Shown piece after piece: positions 1 to 7,540 of a stretch of DNA of 28,229 nt. The stretch is from JBCCFX01 sp039029515. GTDB lineage: Bacteria > Planctomycetota > Phycisphaerae > Phycisphaerales > SM1A02. Under the pieces are notes generated by a model, which was not told the origin of the DNA, searched no databases, and worked only from the letters and a program-made list of their open reading frames with translations. The stretch spans positions 1 to 28,229 of the forward strand of contig JBCCFX010000022.1 in assembly GCA_039029515.1 (NCBI GenBank), written 5' to 3'. The stretch's first letter is position 1; the number at the start of each line of letters is the position of its first letter. The position numbers were made by a program, and so were the translations under genes.

Positions 1-780
1 CGCGCCGACCAGCACGGTCGGTGCAATGGGATCGTCCTGCACATCGACCGCTGCGCCAAAACCTTCGCCGAGTTGTGGCGAGGGCGACCGCAGCGTGATG
101 CTGACAGCCCAGTTCGCGCTTCCGAACAGGCTGTTCGTCATCGTGCGCCGAAACACCGTTGCGACACCGGCATTGCAGCAGGTGTCTGCGGCAACGCTGC
201 CGGGAACGTCGCAGGTTGAGTCTGCGCCGGGCGAACCGACGATCGCAAGATTGTCGGAGATCGCGACCGCGCTCCCGAATGCATCATGTGGTTGCGCGCT
301 GCGCGGCAGGAGCTTCGCCGTCTGCACCCACGATTCACCTTGCCACTGAAAGACGTATGCTGCCCCGGAGTTGAGGCCAAACACATCCGCACCAGGCGCA
401 CCGACGATGATCGTCGTGCCGGACACATCGACGCTTTGTCCGAACTGATCACCCGGCGCGCCGTCATTGGCGATGAGTTGCGCTTCGACAGCCCAGCCGA
501 AACCGGTTTGCCGATACACCACCACCGCACCGCTCTCGTTGCCGATGGCGTCATCACCGGGAATGCCGACCACGGCAACATCGCCATCCGCCCGGACAGC
601 ATGCGCAAATTGGTTCTGTGTGTCCGCGTTGAGATCGAGCAGTCTCGTCACCGGAACCTGCTGGCACGCGGCGCAGAAAGAACCATCGGTCTGCGCCTGC
701 GCCAATGTAGCGCACAGCATCCCGAGAAGACCGATCGTCGGGGAGCGGCTTCGAGCGGCCATCGTCGACGCGTGGATCAT
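1..780 (-). CDS. Secreted FG-GAP repeat (integrin-alpha-like beta-propeller) protein, partial
   Basis: The minus-strand frame is open from the ATG at 780 down to base 1, giving 260 codons with no stop, so the C-terminal part lies outside the window. The N-terminus has a basic stretch, a hydrophobic core (TIGLLGMLCATLAQA) and an AQA cleavage-like site near residue 30, so the product is probably exported. Downstream, blocks of the FG-GAP type recur: FGQSVDVSGTTIIVGAPGAD and FGSAVAISDNLAIVGSPGAD, each followed by a stretch such as SGAAYVFQW. Such repeats form beta-propellers on extracellular proteins and are common in planctomycetes; the ligand is unknown. The CxxC in FCAACQQ after the signal peptide could be a disulfide. 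An AGGGG Shine-Dalgarno sits about 8 nt before the ATG. Another ATG at 762 is possible. The family call is firm and the function is open. Confidence 0.8.
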   Translation of the reverse strand, partial: MIHASTMAARSRSPTIGLLGMLCATLAQAQTDGSFCAACQQVPVTRLLDLNADTQNQFAHAVRADGDVAVVGIPGDDAIGNESGAVVVYRQTGFGWAVEAQLIANDGAPGDQFGQSVDVSGTTIIVGAPGADVFGLNSGAAYVFQWQGESWVQTAKLLPRSAQPHDAFGSAVAISDNLAIVGSPGADSTCDVPGSVAADTCCNAGVATVFRRTMTNSLFGSANWAVSITLRSPSPQLGEGFGAAVDVQDDPIAPTVLVGA

Positions 781-815
781 GTGGACCCCTGGGAACGAAG
801 CATGGGCGTGACTAT

Positions 816-844
816 GTTGTACGGCGGGGACTCGACGCGGGCAA
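816..844 (-). promoter_or_regulatory. Candidate sigma-70-type promoter for the FG-GAP gene
   Basis: Read on the minus strand, TTGCCC (844-839) and TACAAC (821-816) are separated by exactly 17 bases. Transcription would start near 809 and leave a leader of about 30 nt containing the AGGGG ribosome site of the FG-GAP gene. Each box matches the consensus at 4 of 6 positions, so this is suggestive only. It would separate this gene from rnr, which ends at 878. Confidence 0.35.
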
Positions 845-877
845 GAGCGAACGCATCAATCGACGCATCACACTGCG

Positions 878-3262
878 TCAACGACGTCGCTTGCCGCCTT
901 TCGACTTGCCTTTCCCCTTGCCGCCCTTGCCCTTGCCTTTCGAATGGGACTTGGACGATCGGCTGGCTCGGGGCAGGTCACCGTGTCCCTGACCGCGACG
1001 ACGCGAGGGGATGTTCGGCTTCTCCGGCATCTCGGTCACCCGAAGATCAAGCTGACGACTCGCGAGGTCAACCGCGACGATCTGCACGCGGATCGCGTCG
1101 CCCATGCCAAGCGAAAGACCACTGCGCTTCGCATAAATGCGCTGCAGGTCCTCATTGAGTGACCAACGATCTTCCCGGTCGCTGCTGCCCGGCAATTCCG
1201 TCGAGCGCACCATGCCTTCGACGAGGAATCGTTCGATGGACACGTACACGCCGTTATTCGTGACGCCGGTAACCACGGCATCCAACTCATCACCGAGATG
1301 GTTCTCTTCGAGGAACTGCATGACGAGGAAGTTGCGCAGTTCGCGTTCCGCTTCCTCCGCGTTTCCTTCCGTGTCGGAGCAATGCCCGCCAAGCTGCACC
1401 AATGCGCCTTCATCGATGATGCGCGCATCGTTGTGCAGCTGCCGGGTGAGCGTGCCGCGTTTGCGTCCGCCTGGTCGGTTCTTCCCGTTGTCGGTCAGTT
1501 CGAGGTATGCGGTCAGAACGCGGTGCAGCGTCAGGTCGGGATAGCGACGAATCGGACTGGTGAAGTGCGCGTAATGATCTGACGCCAGCGCAAAGTGTCC
1601 GACGATCGAAGGGCTGTAGATGGCTTTTGTCATGGTGCGCAGCACTGCCATGTGAATGGCGCGGCTCGCGGTCGTATCCCGGCTGATCTCGAGCAGACGC
1701 TGGAGATCCGAACGATCGGGTTCCGCCGGCAGCTTCACCTCGACGAGGCGCGCATACAGGCGAAGTTCTTCGATGTCGCCAAATGTCGGTTCAGGGTGAA
1801 TACGTCGCAGGATCGGCACGCCGATATCTTCAAACGCGCGGGCCAGCGCTTCATTCGCCTCGACCATGAACATCTCGATGATGCGATGGGTGAAAGCATC
1901 ATCTTCCGGCCCGGCATCGACCACGTGTCCGTTCTCGTCAAAGACGAGTTCCACGACGGGCAGGTTAAGCGTAACCATGCCATCACGCTCTCGGCGTTTC
2001 AACAACGTCCGTGCGAGTTTGTCCGCGTGACGCAATGCGGCAATGAGATCGTCGGTGTACGCCGGCGGCGTCTTGGCGTGTCGCCGGGCTTCCTTCTGGT
2101 CACCATCAATCAGCGCCTGCGCTTCGAGATAGGTCAGTCGCTTCGCGGACCGAATGACCGTCGCCGCCATGCGCTGACCGACGACGCGGCCTTGATCATT
2201 GAATCGGATGAACGCAGACTTTGTCAGGCGATCGACACCTTCCTGAAGCGAGCACACTCCGTTCGACAACACTTCGGGCAGCATTGGAATGACGCGGCGC
2301 GGCAAATACACACTGTTGCCGCGCTCTTTGGCTTCCTCATCCAGCGATGATCCCTGCGGGATGAAGTGCGCGACATCGGCGATGTGGACACCAAGTTCCC
2401 ATTCGCCATCATCCGCGTGATACGTGATGCTGATCGCATCGTCGTAATCCTTGGCGTCAGGCGGATCGATTGTGAAGATGAACTGATCGCGCAGATCTTC
2501 GCGCGTCTCATCAATGTGCTTCAGATCTTCATCAAACTGCTGCGAAGCGCCGCGCGCCTGTTCGGATGCTTCCTCAGGAAACTCTGTCCGCAGGCCGAAC
2601 GCGACAATAACCGCTTCGGTTTCGACATCGGGCTTGCCGGCGTCACCAAGCACCTTGGTAATCACGCCTTCGGCGAAGTAGTCCGCTTCAGGGAACTGCA
2701 GGAGTTCAATGACGACTTTGTCACCAGCTTTTGCGTTCTTCGCGCCGGGATCTCGAATGATCACCGGATCATGGAGATTCTTGCCGTCGGGTTCGACGAA
2801 CCAGTTGCTCTTTTGCTTGATGAGCGTGCCAGTGAATACGGTGTTCCCACGCTCGATGACCTCGACGATTTCGCCGAGCACATCCATCCGCCCGGTGCGG
2901 TTGTTGCGTCGTCGTCGGACGACGGCGCGAACACGGTCGCCGGTGATGGCGGTGTCATTGCGCCCGCGCGGTACGTAGAGATCGCCTTCGCGATACTTGA
3001 TGTCGGTGCGGATAAATCCGAAGCCGCGAGGATTCAGCTTGAACGAACCTTCGACTTCATCGCCGTAGGTCGGGAGCCGGAGTTCATCCTGCTTGTTCTT
3101 CTCGGCGCGGCCGGACTCGATCAACTGGCCGACTGCGGCGTCGAATGCGGGCCGGTCGTCATGGTCGACGCGCATTTCGCGAGCAATCTGCCGGACCTCG
3201 GAAGGTCGGTAGCTCGGATGGCGCATGTGTTCGATGATCTGTTGCGTGAATCGCGCGGGCAT
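878..3262 (-). CDS. rnr: Ribonuclease R
   Basis: This 794-residue protein is a 3'-5' exoribonuclease of the RNase II/RNB family, which degrades structured RNA processively in the cytoplasm. An N-terminal winged-helix and cold-shock region (about 1-200) is followed by the RNB domain. The catalytic signature TIDPPDAKDYDDAI lies at about 264-277, with the four metal-binding aspartates D266, D272, D274 and D275 intact. An S1 RNA-binding domain covers about 657-750. The last 43 residues are a Lys/Gly/Ser/Arg-rich tail (SKGKGKGGKGKGKSKGGKRRR is its core), like the basic tail that helps other RNase R proteins unwind duplexes. It is the last gene of the chaperone block, 33 nt after the fmdB-like gene, with a weak purine-rich GAGAGAAAG before the ATG. 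Co-expression with chaperones would fit a stress role. Family assignment is secure. Confidence 0.95.
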   Translation of the reverse strand: MPARFTQQIIEHMRHPSYRPSEVRQIAREMRVDHDDRPAFDAAVGQLIESGRAEKNKQDELRLPTYGDEVEGSFKLNPRGFGFIRTDIKYREGDLYVPRGRNDTAITGDRVRAVVRRRRNNRTGRMDVLGEIVEVIERGNTVFTGTLIKQKSNWFVEPDGKNLHDPVIIRDPGAKNAKAGDKVVIELLQFPEADYFAEGVITKVLGDAGKPDVETEAVIVAFGLRTEFPEEASEQARGASQQFDEDLKHIDETREDLRDQFIFTIDPPDAKDYDDAISITYHADDGEWELGVHIADVAHFIPQGSSLDEEAKERGNSVYLPRRVIPMLPEVLSNGVCSLQEGVDRLTKSAFIRFNDQGRVVGQRMAATVIRSAKRLTYLEAQALIDGDQKEARRHAKTPPAYTDDLIAALRHADKLARTLLKRRERDGMVTLNLPVVELVFDENGHVVDAGPEDDAFTHRIIEMFMVEANEALARAFEDIGVPILRRIHPEPTFGDIEELRLYARLVEVKLPAEPDRSDLQRLLEISRDTTASRAIHMAVLRTMTKAIYSPSIVGHFALASDHYAHFTSPIRRYPDLTLHRVLTAYLELTDNGKNRPGGRKRGTLTRQLHNDARIIDEGALVQLGGHCSDTEGNAEEAERELRNFLVMQFLEENHLGDELDAVVTGVTNNGVYVSIERFLVEGMVRSTELPGSSDREDRWSLNEDLQRIYAKRSGLSLGMGDAIRVQIVAVDLASRQLDLRVTEMPEKPNIPSRRRGQGHGDLPRASRSSKSHSKGKGKGGKGKGKSKGGKRRR

Positions 3263-3295
3263 TCGTGGACTTTCTCTCGCGGCGACCGAATCGCC

Positions 3296-3628
3296 TCAAT
3301 CAGAGGACGATGACGAACCCGACGACGATGTCGACCCACTGTCCGCCGACTTCTTGGGGGAGGTTGACGAGGACGACGACGAATCGCTCGATGATGACGA
3401 TTCGGACGACTTCTTCTCCGCCTCGGCACCCTTCTGGTACGACGAACTGCGGTAGTCGGTCTCGTAGAACCCCGAGCCTTTGAACAGAACGCCTGAGCCG
3501 GTGCCGATCAAACGCTCCAACTTGAGCGCGCCGCACGATGGACACTTCCGCTTGACCGGATCAGACATCTGCTGAAACAGTTCAAACGCATGATGACACG
3601 CATGGCATACGTAGTCATACGTCGGCAT
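3296..3628 (-). CDS. FmdB-family zinc-ribbon protein
   Basis: A 110-residue protein starting MPTYDYVCHACHHAFEL, the standard opening of the FmdB/CxxC_CxxC_SSSS family. Cysteines C8, C11, C29 and C32 form two CxxC knuckles of a zinc ribbon. From about residue 60 the chain becomes low complexity and rich in Ser, Asp and Lys, which is typical of the family and probably disordered. The biochemical role is not established; the family name comes from a proposed regulator of formamidase, and other members have been linked to translation or transcription. Its start overlaps the end of grpE by 14 nt, so translation is probably coupled, and rnr follows after 33 nt. Confidence 0.85.
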   Translation of the reverse strand: MPTYDYVCHACHHAFELFQQMSDPVKRKCPSCGALKLERLIGTGSGVLFKGSGFYETDYRSSSYQKGAEAEKKSSESSSSSDSSSSSSTSPKKSADSGSTSSSGSSSSSD

Positions 3629-4211
3629 CGCTCACCTGCTCTTCCGGCATCTCTGCCGACACCGCCACCTGCGCCGCTCGCAGGACGACATCACCCAGCG
3701 TGTACCCGGGTTTCAACACCGAGACCACACGGTCCGGCGGGAACTCGTCCGTTGGCTGACGGTACATCGCTTCATGCGGGCCGGGATCAAACATGTCGCC
3801 CGCAAACGGTTCGATGCGACTAAGACCACAGTCCTGAAGCAATTTGTCCATGTCGGTGCGAACGAGCGTGACACCCTGGAAGACCTGATCGACGGTCACC
3901 GTTTCCGGATCCTGTGCGAGCGCGAGGTCAAGGTTGTCCAGCGCGGGAAGCAACATGCGAATGACCGTCGTCAGGCCCTCTTCGCGAGCGCGCTTCTCGT
4001 TCTCGTTGGCGCGACGCTGAAAGTTCGCAAAGTCAGCTAGCGCGCGCATGCGACCTTCGATCGCTTCATCGCGCTCCGACTGCATGGCTGCGACCTGCTC
4101 ATCAATCGTCGTTGTCGCTTCATCCGACGCAACACCATCGTCCTCCGTGACCGCAGTGTCGACGTGGTCGTTGGCTTCTTCGGGTGCTGGCTTGGTCTTC
4201 TTCTTCATCAT
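3615..4211 (-). CDS. grpE: Nucleotide exchange factor GrpE
   Basis: A 198-residue protein that would release ADP from DnaK and so reset the Hsp70 cycle. The N-terminal 35 residues are acidic and variable; residues about 36-95 are the charged long-helix dimerisation region, including ADFANFQRRANENEKRARE. The C-terminal beta domain carries the family motifs FDPGPHEAMYRQP and VVSVLKPGYTLGDVVLRAA. The gene starts 13 nt after dnaJ, with AGGA just before a double ATG (4211 or 4208); the second ATG has the better spacing. dnaK itself is not in the window, so the partner must be encoded elsewhere. Confidence 0.93.
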   Translation of the reverse strand: MMKKKTKPAPEEANDHVDTAVTEDDGVASDEATTTIDEQVAAMQSERDEAIEGRMRALADFANFQRRANENEKRAREEGLTTVIRMLLPALDNLDLALAQDPETVTVDQVFQGVTLVRTDMDKLLQDCGLSRIEPFAGDMFDPGPHEAMYRQPTDEFPPDRVVSVLKPGYTLGDVVLRAAQVAVSAEMPEEQVSDADV

Positions 4212-4224
4212 GGTCCTGTCGTCC

Positions 4225-5379
4225 TCATCCGCCCGTCACGGCGTCCTTCAGCTTGCCCCAGAATCCACCGCCCTGACCACCGACATCAAGATCTTCGGTC
4301 TCGGCGTAGTCTGACAAAAGTCGACGTTGCTTTTCCGACAGCTTACGCGGCACAATGAGCTGGGCAATCACGACGAGATCGCCACGCTTGCCTGACCGCA
4401 GGTTCGGAAATCCCTTGCCCGGAATGCGGAATACCGACGCGTGCTGCGTCCCGGCCGGCACAGTCAATTCCGCATCGCTATCCACCGTAGGTACCAGCAA
4501 TTCGGCCCCGAGCGCCATCTGGGCGTACGACATCGGAATTGCAATCAGTACATCGTCGGCGTCACGCTCGAATCGCTCATGTGCCTTCACACGCACCACG
4601 ACATGCAAGTCGCCGCGCACACCTTCACCCGATGGCACCTGTTCCGGCGGCGGCGGCTCGCCTTCGCTCGGGACACGGACTGCCTGGCCGTCATGAATGC
4701 CCGGTGGAATCTTGATCGACAGTGTGCGCTTCACGCTCACCCGACCGCGACCGCGGCAATCACCACACTTGTCCTGGACGACTGTGCCGCGCCCCTGACA
4801 GTGCGGACATGCGGTCACCATGCGGAACATCCCGCCGAGTCCCGCCTGCTGCACCTGACCCTGACCTTCGCAGGTCTGACATATGGTCGGCTGCGTGCCT
4901 GGTTTGGCGCCGCTGCCTTCACACGTCTGACAGACGTCAAGACGCTTGAATTCGACTTCACGCTCTGCACCGGTGAGCACTTCTTCAAACGAGATCTCGA
5001 CGTTGGTCTCGAGGTCGTAACCGCGCGGTGCACCGCGCCGTGTGCGCCGCGACCGTCCGCCACCACCACTGAATGCGCCACCGAAGATCTCATCGAACAT
5101 CGAGAAGATGTCCTGCGGATCCATGTGACGGAAGTCATGGCCGGGCGTGCCGCGAAGGCCCGCGTGTCCGTACTGGTCGTAGCGAGCACGCTTCTCGGGA
5201 TCGGAGAGCACTTCGTAGGCTGAAGCGCATTCCTTGAATCGTTCTTCGGCTTCGGCGTTATCCGGATTGCGGTCCGGATGGAACTTCATGGCGAGACGAC
5301 GATACGAGCGCTTGATGTCATCGGCGCTTGCATCTTTCGCGACCCCGAGCACTTCGTAATAGTCGCGTGTTGTCGTCAT
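4225..5379 (-). CDS. dnaJ: Chaperone protein DnaJ
   Basis: Class A Hsp40 co-chaperone that delivers substrates to DnaK and stimulates its ATPase. With the start at 5379 the product has 384 residues, the normal length. The J domain (5-70) contains the HPD triad at 34-36. A short Gly/Phe region (about 97-120) is followed by the zinc-binding domain with four CxxCxGxG-type repeats; cysteines are at 150/153, 167/170, 191/194 and 205/208. The C-terminal substrate-binding domains follow. The frame is open to an ATG at 5454, but the additional 25 residues match no DnaJ and would be encoded by a perfect 10-bp hairpin (5412-5444), so I prefer 5379 although its Shine-Dalgarno is poor. It lies between groEL copy B and grpE on the same strand. 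Confidence 0.95.
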   Translation of the reverse strand: MTTTRDYYEVLGVAKDASADDIKRSYRRLAMKFHPDRNPDNAEAEERFKECASAYEVLSDPEKRARYDQYGHAGLRGTPGHDFRHMDPQDIFSMFDEIFGGAFSGGGGRSRRTRRGAPRGYDLETNVEISFEEVLTGAEREVEFKRLDVCQTCEGSGAKPGTQPTICQTCEGQGQVQQAGLGGMFRMVTACPHCQGRGTVVQDKCGDCRGRGRVSVKRTLSIKIPPGIHDGQAVRVPSEGEPPPPEQVPSGEGVRGDLHVVVRVKAHERFERDADDVLIAIPMSYAQMALGAELLVPTVDSDAELTVPAGTQHASVFRIPGKGFPNLRSGKRGDLVVIAQLIVPRKLSEKQRRLLSDYAETEDLDVGGQGGGFWGKLKDAVTGG

Positions 5380-5411
5380 CAGGAAGCGTACCGCCTTCTC
5401 GATATCCGAGA

Positions 5412-5444
5412 CTGGCCTCGGAACGTCTCGCGCCCCGAGGCCAG
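5412..5444 (-). promoter_or_regulatory. Strong hairpin in the groEL-dnaJ intergenic leader
   Basis: CTGGCCTCGG (5412-5421) and CCGAGGCCAG (5435-5444) are perfect inverted repeats forming a 10-bp GC-rich stem with a 13-nt loop. The hairpin begins about 56 nt after the groEL stop and ends about 32 nt before the preferred dnaJ ATG. No T-run follows, so it is not a classical intrinsic terminator. It could be a processing or stabilising element that lowers dnaJ expression relative to groEL, a factor-dependent terminator or a leader structure. Confidence 0.6.
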
Positions 5445-5500
5445 CATGATTCATCGGCTGCGAATCTCACCGTGTATTCGGCGGAATCCGCGTGTCACGA

Positions 5501-7114
5501 TCAGAAGATCGCGTCTTCCACCGGCTCATCGTCGTCTTTCAGCTCTGTGATCACCACATCCGTGGTCAGCATGAGGCCGGCGACTGATGCCGCATGACGC
5601 AGCGCTGCGGTCACCACGAGTGCCGGATCGATGATGCCCGCTTTCACGAGATCTTCGTATTCCAGCGTCGATGCGTTGAACCCGAAGCCACCCTTGCCGT
5701 CACGCACGTTCTCAACCACGACGTCGCCGTCGACACCACCGTTGGAAGCGATCTGATACAGCGGTGCTTCGAGCGCATCGGCGATGATGTCAAAGCCAAG
5801 TCGCTCATCACCCTTGCCTTTGCGTCGACCTTCGTCAACCGCGTCGATGGCACGAATGAGAGCAACGCCACCGCCGGGCACGTAGCCTTCCTTCGCCGCA
5901 GCGCGGGTCGCACTGAGTGCATCGTCGACGAGGTCCTTCCGTTCCTTCATCGCGACTTCGGTAGCAGCACCGACGTTGATGATCGCCACGCCGCCCGTGA
6001 GCTTCGCCAGACGTTCCTGGAGTTTCTCGCGGTCGTAATCGCTGGTGGACTGTTCGATCTGCGTGCGCAGCTGGTTGGCTCGCGCTTCGATGTCGGCCTT
6101 CTTGCCGGCACCCTGAATGATCGTGGTGTTGTCCTTGGTGATGACAATCTTCTTGGCCTTGCCGAGTTCCTTGACTTCAACGTCTTCAAGGTTACGACCA
6201 AGATCTTCACTGAAGAATGTACCGTTGGTCAGCGTGGCGATATCACCAAGCATCGCCTTGCGACGCTCGCCAAAGCCCGGCGCCTTGACGGCACACACCT
6301 GCAGCACGCCGCGAAGACGGTTGACGACGAGTGCGGCGAGCGCTTCGTTTTCAATGTCTTCCGCGATCAGGAGCAGCGGCTTGCCGTTGGTTGCGACCTT
6401 ATTAAGCAGCGGGAGCAGATCCGCGAGGTTCGAGATCTTCTTCTCGTGAATGAGCACTTGCACATCTTCGAGAATGCACTCCGCCTTCTTCGGATCGGTC
6501 ATGAAGTACGGGCTGAGATATCCCTTGTCGAACGCCATACCTTCGACGTACTCAAGCGACGTTTCCGCGGCCTTGCCTTCTTCGACTTCCACGACGCCTT
6601 CCGGCCCCACCTTGGCGATCGCTTCGGCGATGATGTCGCCGATCGTTTCGTCGTGGTTCGCGGAGACCGTGGCGACCTTCTTGTAGTCCGCCTTGCCCGA
6701 ACACTGCTTGGCCATCGCGTCAATTGCTTCGCACGCGACGTCGGCAGCCTTGTTGATGCCGCGCTGCACCGCGACGGCGTTCGCGCCCGAGGTGACGTAC
6801 TTCAGACCATCTTCATAGATGGCTCGTGCAAGCACGGTGGCGGCAGTGGTGCCATCGCCGGCCAGATCAGCGGTCTTCTTGGCAACCTGGTGCACCATCT
6901 TGGCGCCCATGTTCTGGAACGGCTGCGCGAGTTCCACTTCCTTGGCGACGCTGACGCCGTCCTTGGTGACGGACGGGCCGCCAAACGATTTGTCGACCAC
7001 GACGGTGCGACCGGCGGGGCCCATGGTGACGCCAACGGCGCGAGCAATCTGATTCACGCCTTCGCGGAATTCCTGCTGGGCCTGGGCATCAAACTTCATT
7101 TGCTTCGTAGACAT
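5501..7114 (-). CDS. groEL: Chaperonin GroEL, copy B (no GGM tail)
   Basis: A 537-residue 60-kDa chaperonin subunit, directly downstream of groES (58 nt). ATP-site signatures are intact: D52 in TKDGVSVA, GDGTT at 86-90 and the ALSATRAA segment with its catalytic aspartate. In the apical domain the substrate-binding aromatic set is Y200, Y204 and F205 (GYLSPYF), as in E. coli GroEL. The protein ends in an acidic tail, KDDDEPVEDAIF, and has no Gly-Gly-Met repeat, unlike the other copy. GGAAG before the ATG is a reasonable ribosome site. It is clearly a paralogue and not a recent duplicate of the 7541-9247 gene, since the two differ throughout. It may have a specialised client set or form its own rings. 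Confidence 0.95.
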   Translation of the reverse strand: MSTKQMKFDAQAQQEFREGVNQIARAVGVTMGPAGRTVVVDKSFGGPSVTKDGVSVAKEVELAQPFQNMGAKMVHQVAKKTADLAGDGTTAATVLARAIYEDGLKYVTSGANAVAVQRGINKAADVACEAIDAMAKQCSGKADYKKVATVSANHDETIGDIIAEAIAKVGPEGVVEVEEGKAAETSLEYVEGMAFDKGYLSPYFMTDPKKAECILEDVQVLIHEKKISNLADLLPLLNKVATNGKPLLLIAEDIENEALAALVVNRLRGVLQVCAVKAPGFGERRKAMLGDIATLTNGTFFSEDLGRNLEDVEVKELGKAKKIVITKDNTTIIQGAGKKADIEARANQLRTQIEQSTSDYDREKLQERLAKLTGGVAIINVGAATEVAMKERKDLVDDALSATRAAAKEGYVPGGGVALIRAIDAVDEGRRKGKGDERLGFDIIADALEAPLYQIASNGGVDGDVVVENVRDGKGGFGFNASTLEYEDLVKAGIIDPALVVTAALRHAASVAGLMLTTDVVITELKDDDEPVEDAIF

Positions 7115-7172
7115 TGCGTTGTGCTTCCACGACTGGATTGGTTGGGATCACGACTCGACACGTCGAACGGGT

Positions 7173-7463
7173 TTACTTCTCGAGCACACCCAACAGTTCG
7201 GTTTCACGCATGATGATGTGCGTGTCACTCTTGATCTCGATCTCGGTGCCCGCGTACTTGCCGTACACCACGGTGTCACCCTTCTTGACGCCCGGCTTCA
7301 CGCGCTCGCCGTTCTCGAGCAACTTGCCCGGACCGACGGCCACGATCTTGCCCTGCTGCGGCTTTTCCTTGGCGGATTCCGGCAGGAAGATGCCCGATGC
7401 AGTTTTGCCTTCAGCCTTGAGCGGCTTGATCAGGACACGATCTTCAAGAGGTTTGACGGCCAT
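7173..7463 (-). CDS. groES: Co-chaperonin GroES
   Basis: A 96-residue protein of normal GroES length that caps GroEL rings. The opening MAVKPLEDRVLIKPL, the mobile-loop region (AEGKTASGIFLPESAKEKP) and the VVYGKYAGTEIEI segment are characteristic. The hydrophobic mobile-loop tripeptide GIFLP that contacts the GroEL apical domain is present. GGAGA lies 9 nt before the ATG. This single groES sits between two groEL genes, so one co-chaperonin may serve both paralogues. Confidence 0.96.
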   Translation of the reverse strand: MAVKPLEDRVLIKPLKAEGKTASGIFLPESAKEKPQQGKIVAVGPGKLLENGERVKPGVKKGDTVVYGKYAGTEIEIKSDTHIIMRETELLGVLEK

Positions 7464-7483
7464 TGCTGAATTCTCCGTTCGTT

Positions 7484-7498
7484 CGAGCGTTGCGCTCG
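7484..7498 (-). promoter_or_regulatory. Short stem-loop between groEL copy A and groES
   Basis: CGAGCG and CGCTCG flank a 3-nt loop in the 77-nt gap between the groEL copy A stop and the groES ATG. It sits about 20 nt before the groES start and upstream of the GGAGA ribosome site. It could be an mRNA processing or stability element; with a 6-bp stem and no T-run it is not a convincing terminator. Confidence 0.35.
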
Positions 7499-7540
7499 CA
7501 GTTGCTGTGTTGACTTGTCATTGAAACGCGAGGCGTCGGC

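Noticed and set aside
286..1158. A 290-codon plus-strand frame over the left end
   Set aside because: It is Arg/Cys/Ser-rich without motifs, while the opposite strand encodes a signal peptide plus FG-GAP repeats at 1-780 and the RNase R tail from 878.
5594..7213. A 539-codon open frame antisense to groEL copy B, and similar long ones antisense to folC (15553-16809), rnr (2366-3313) and groEL copy A (8051-9415)
   Set aside because: They mirror strongly conserved genes on the other strand, show no family motifs and have His/Arg/Asp-rich composition typical of antisense frames in GC-rich DNA.
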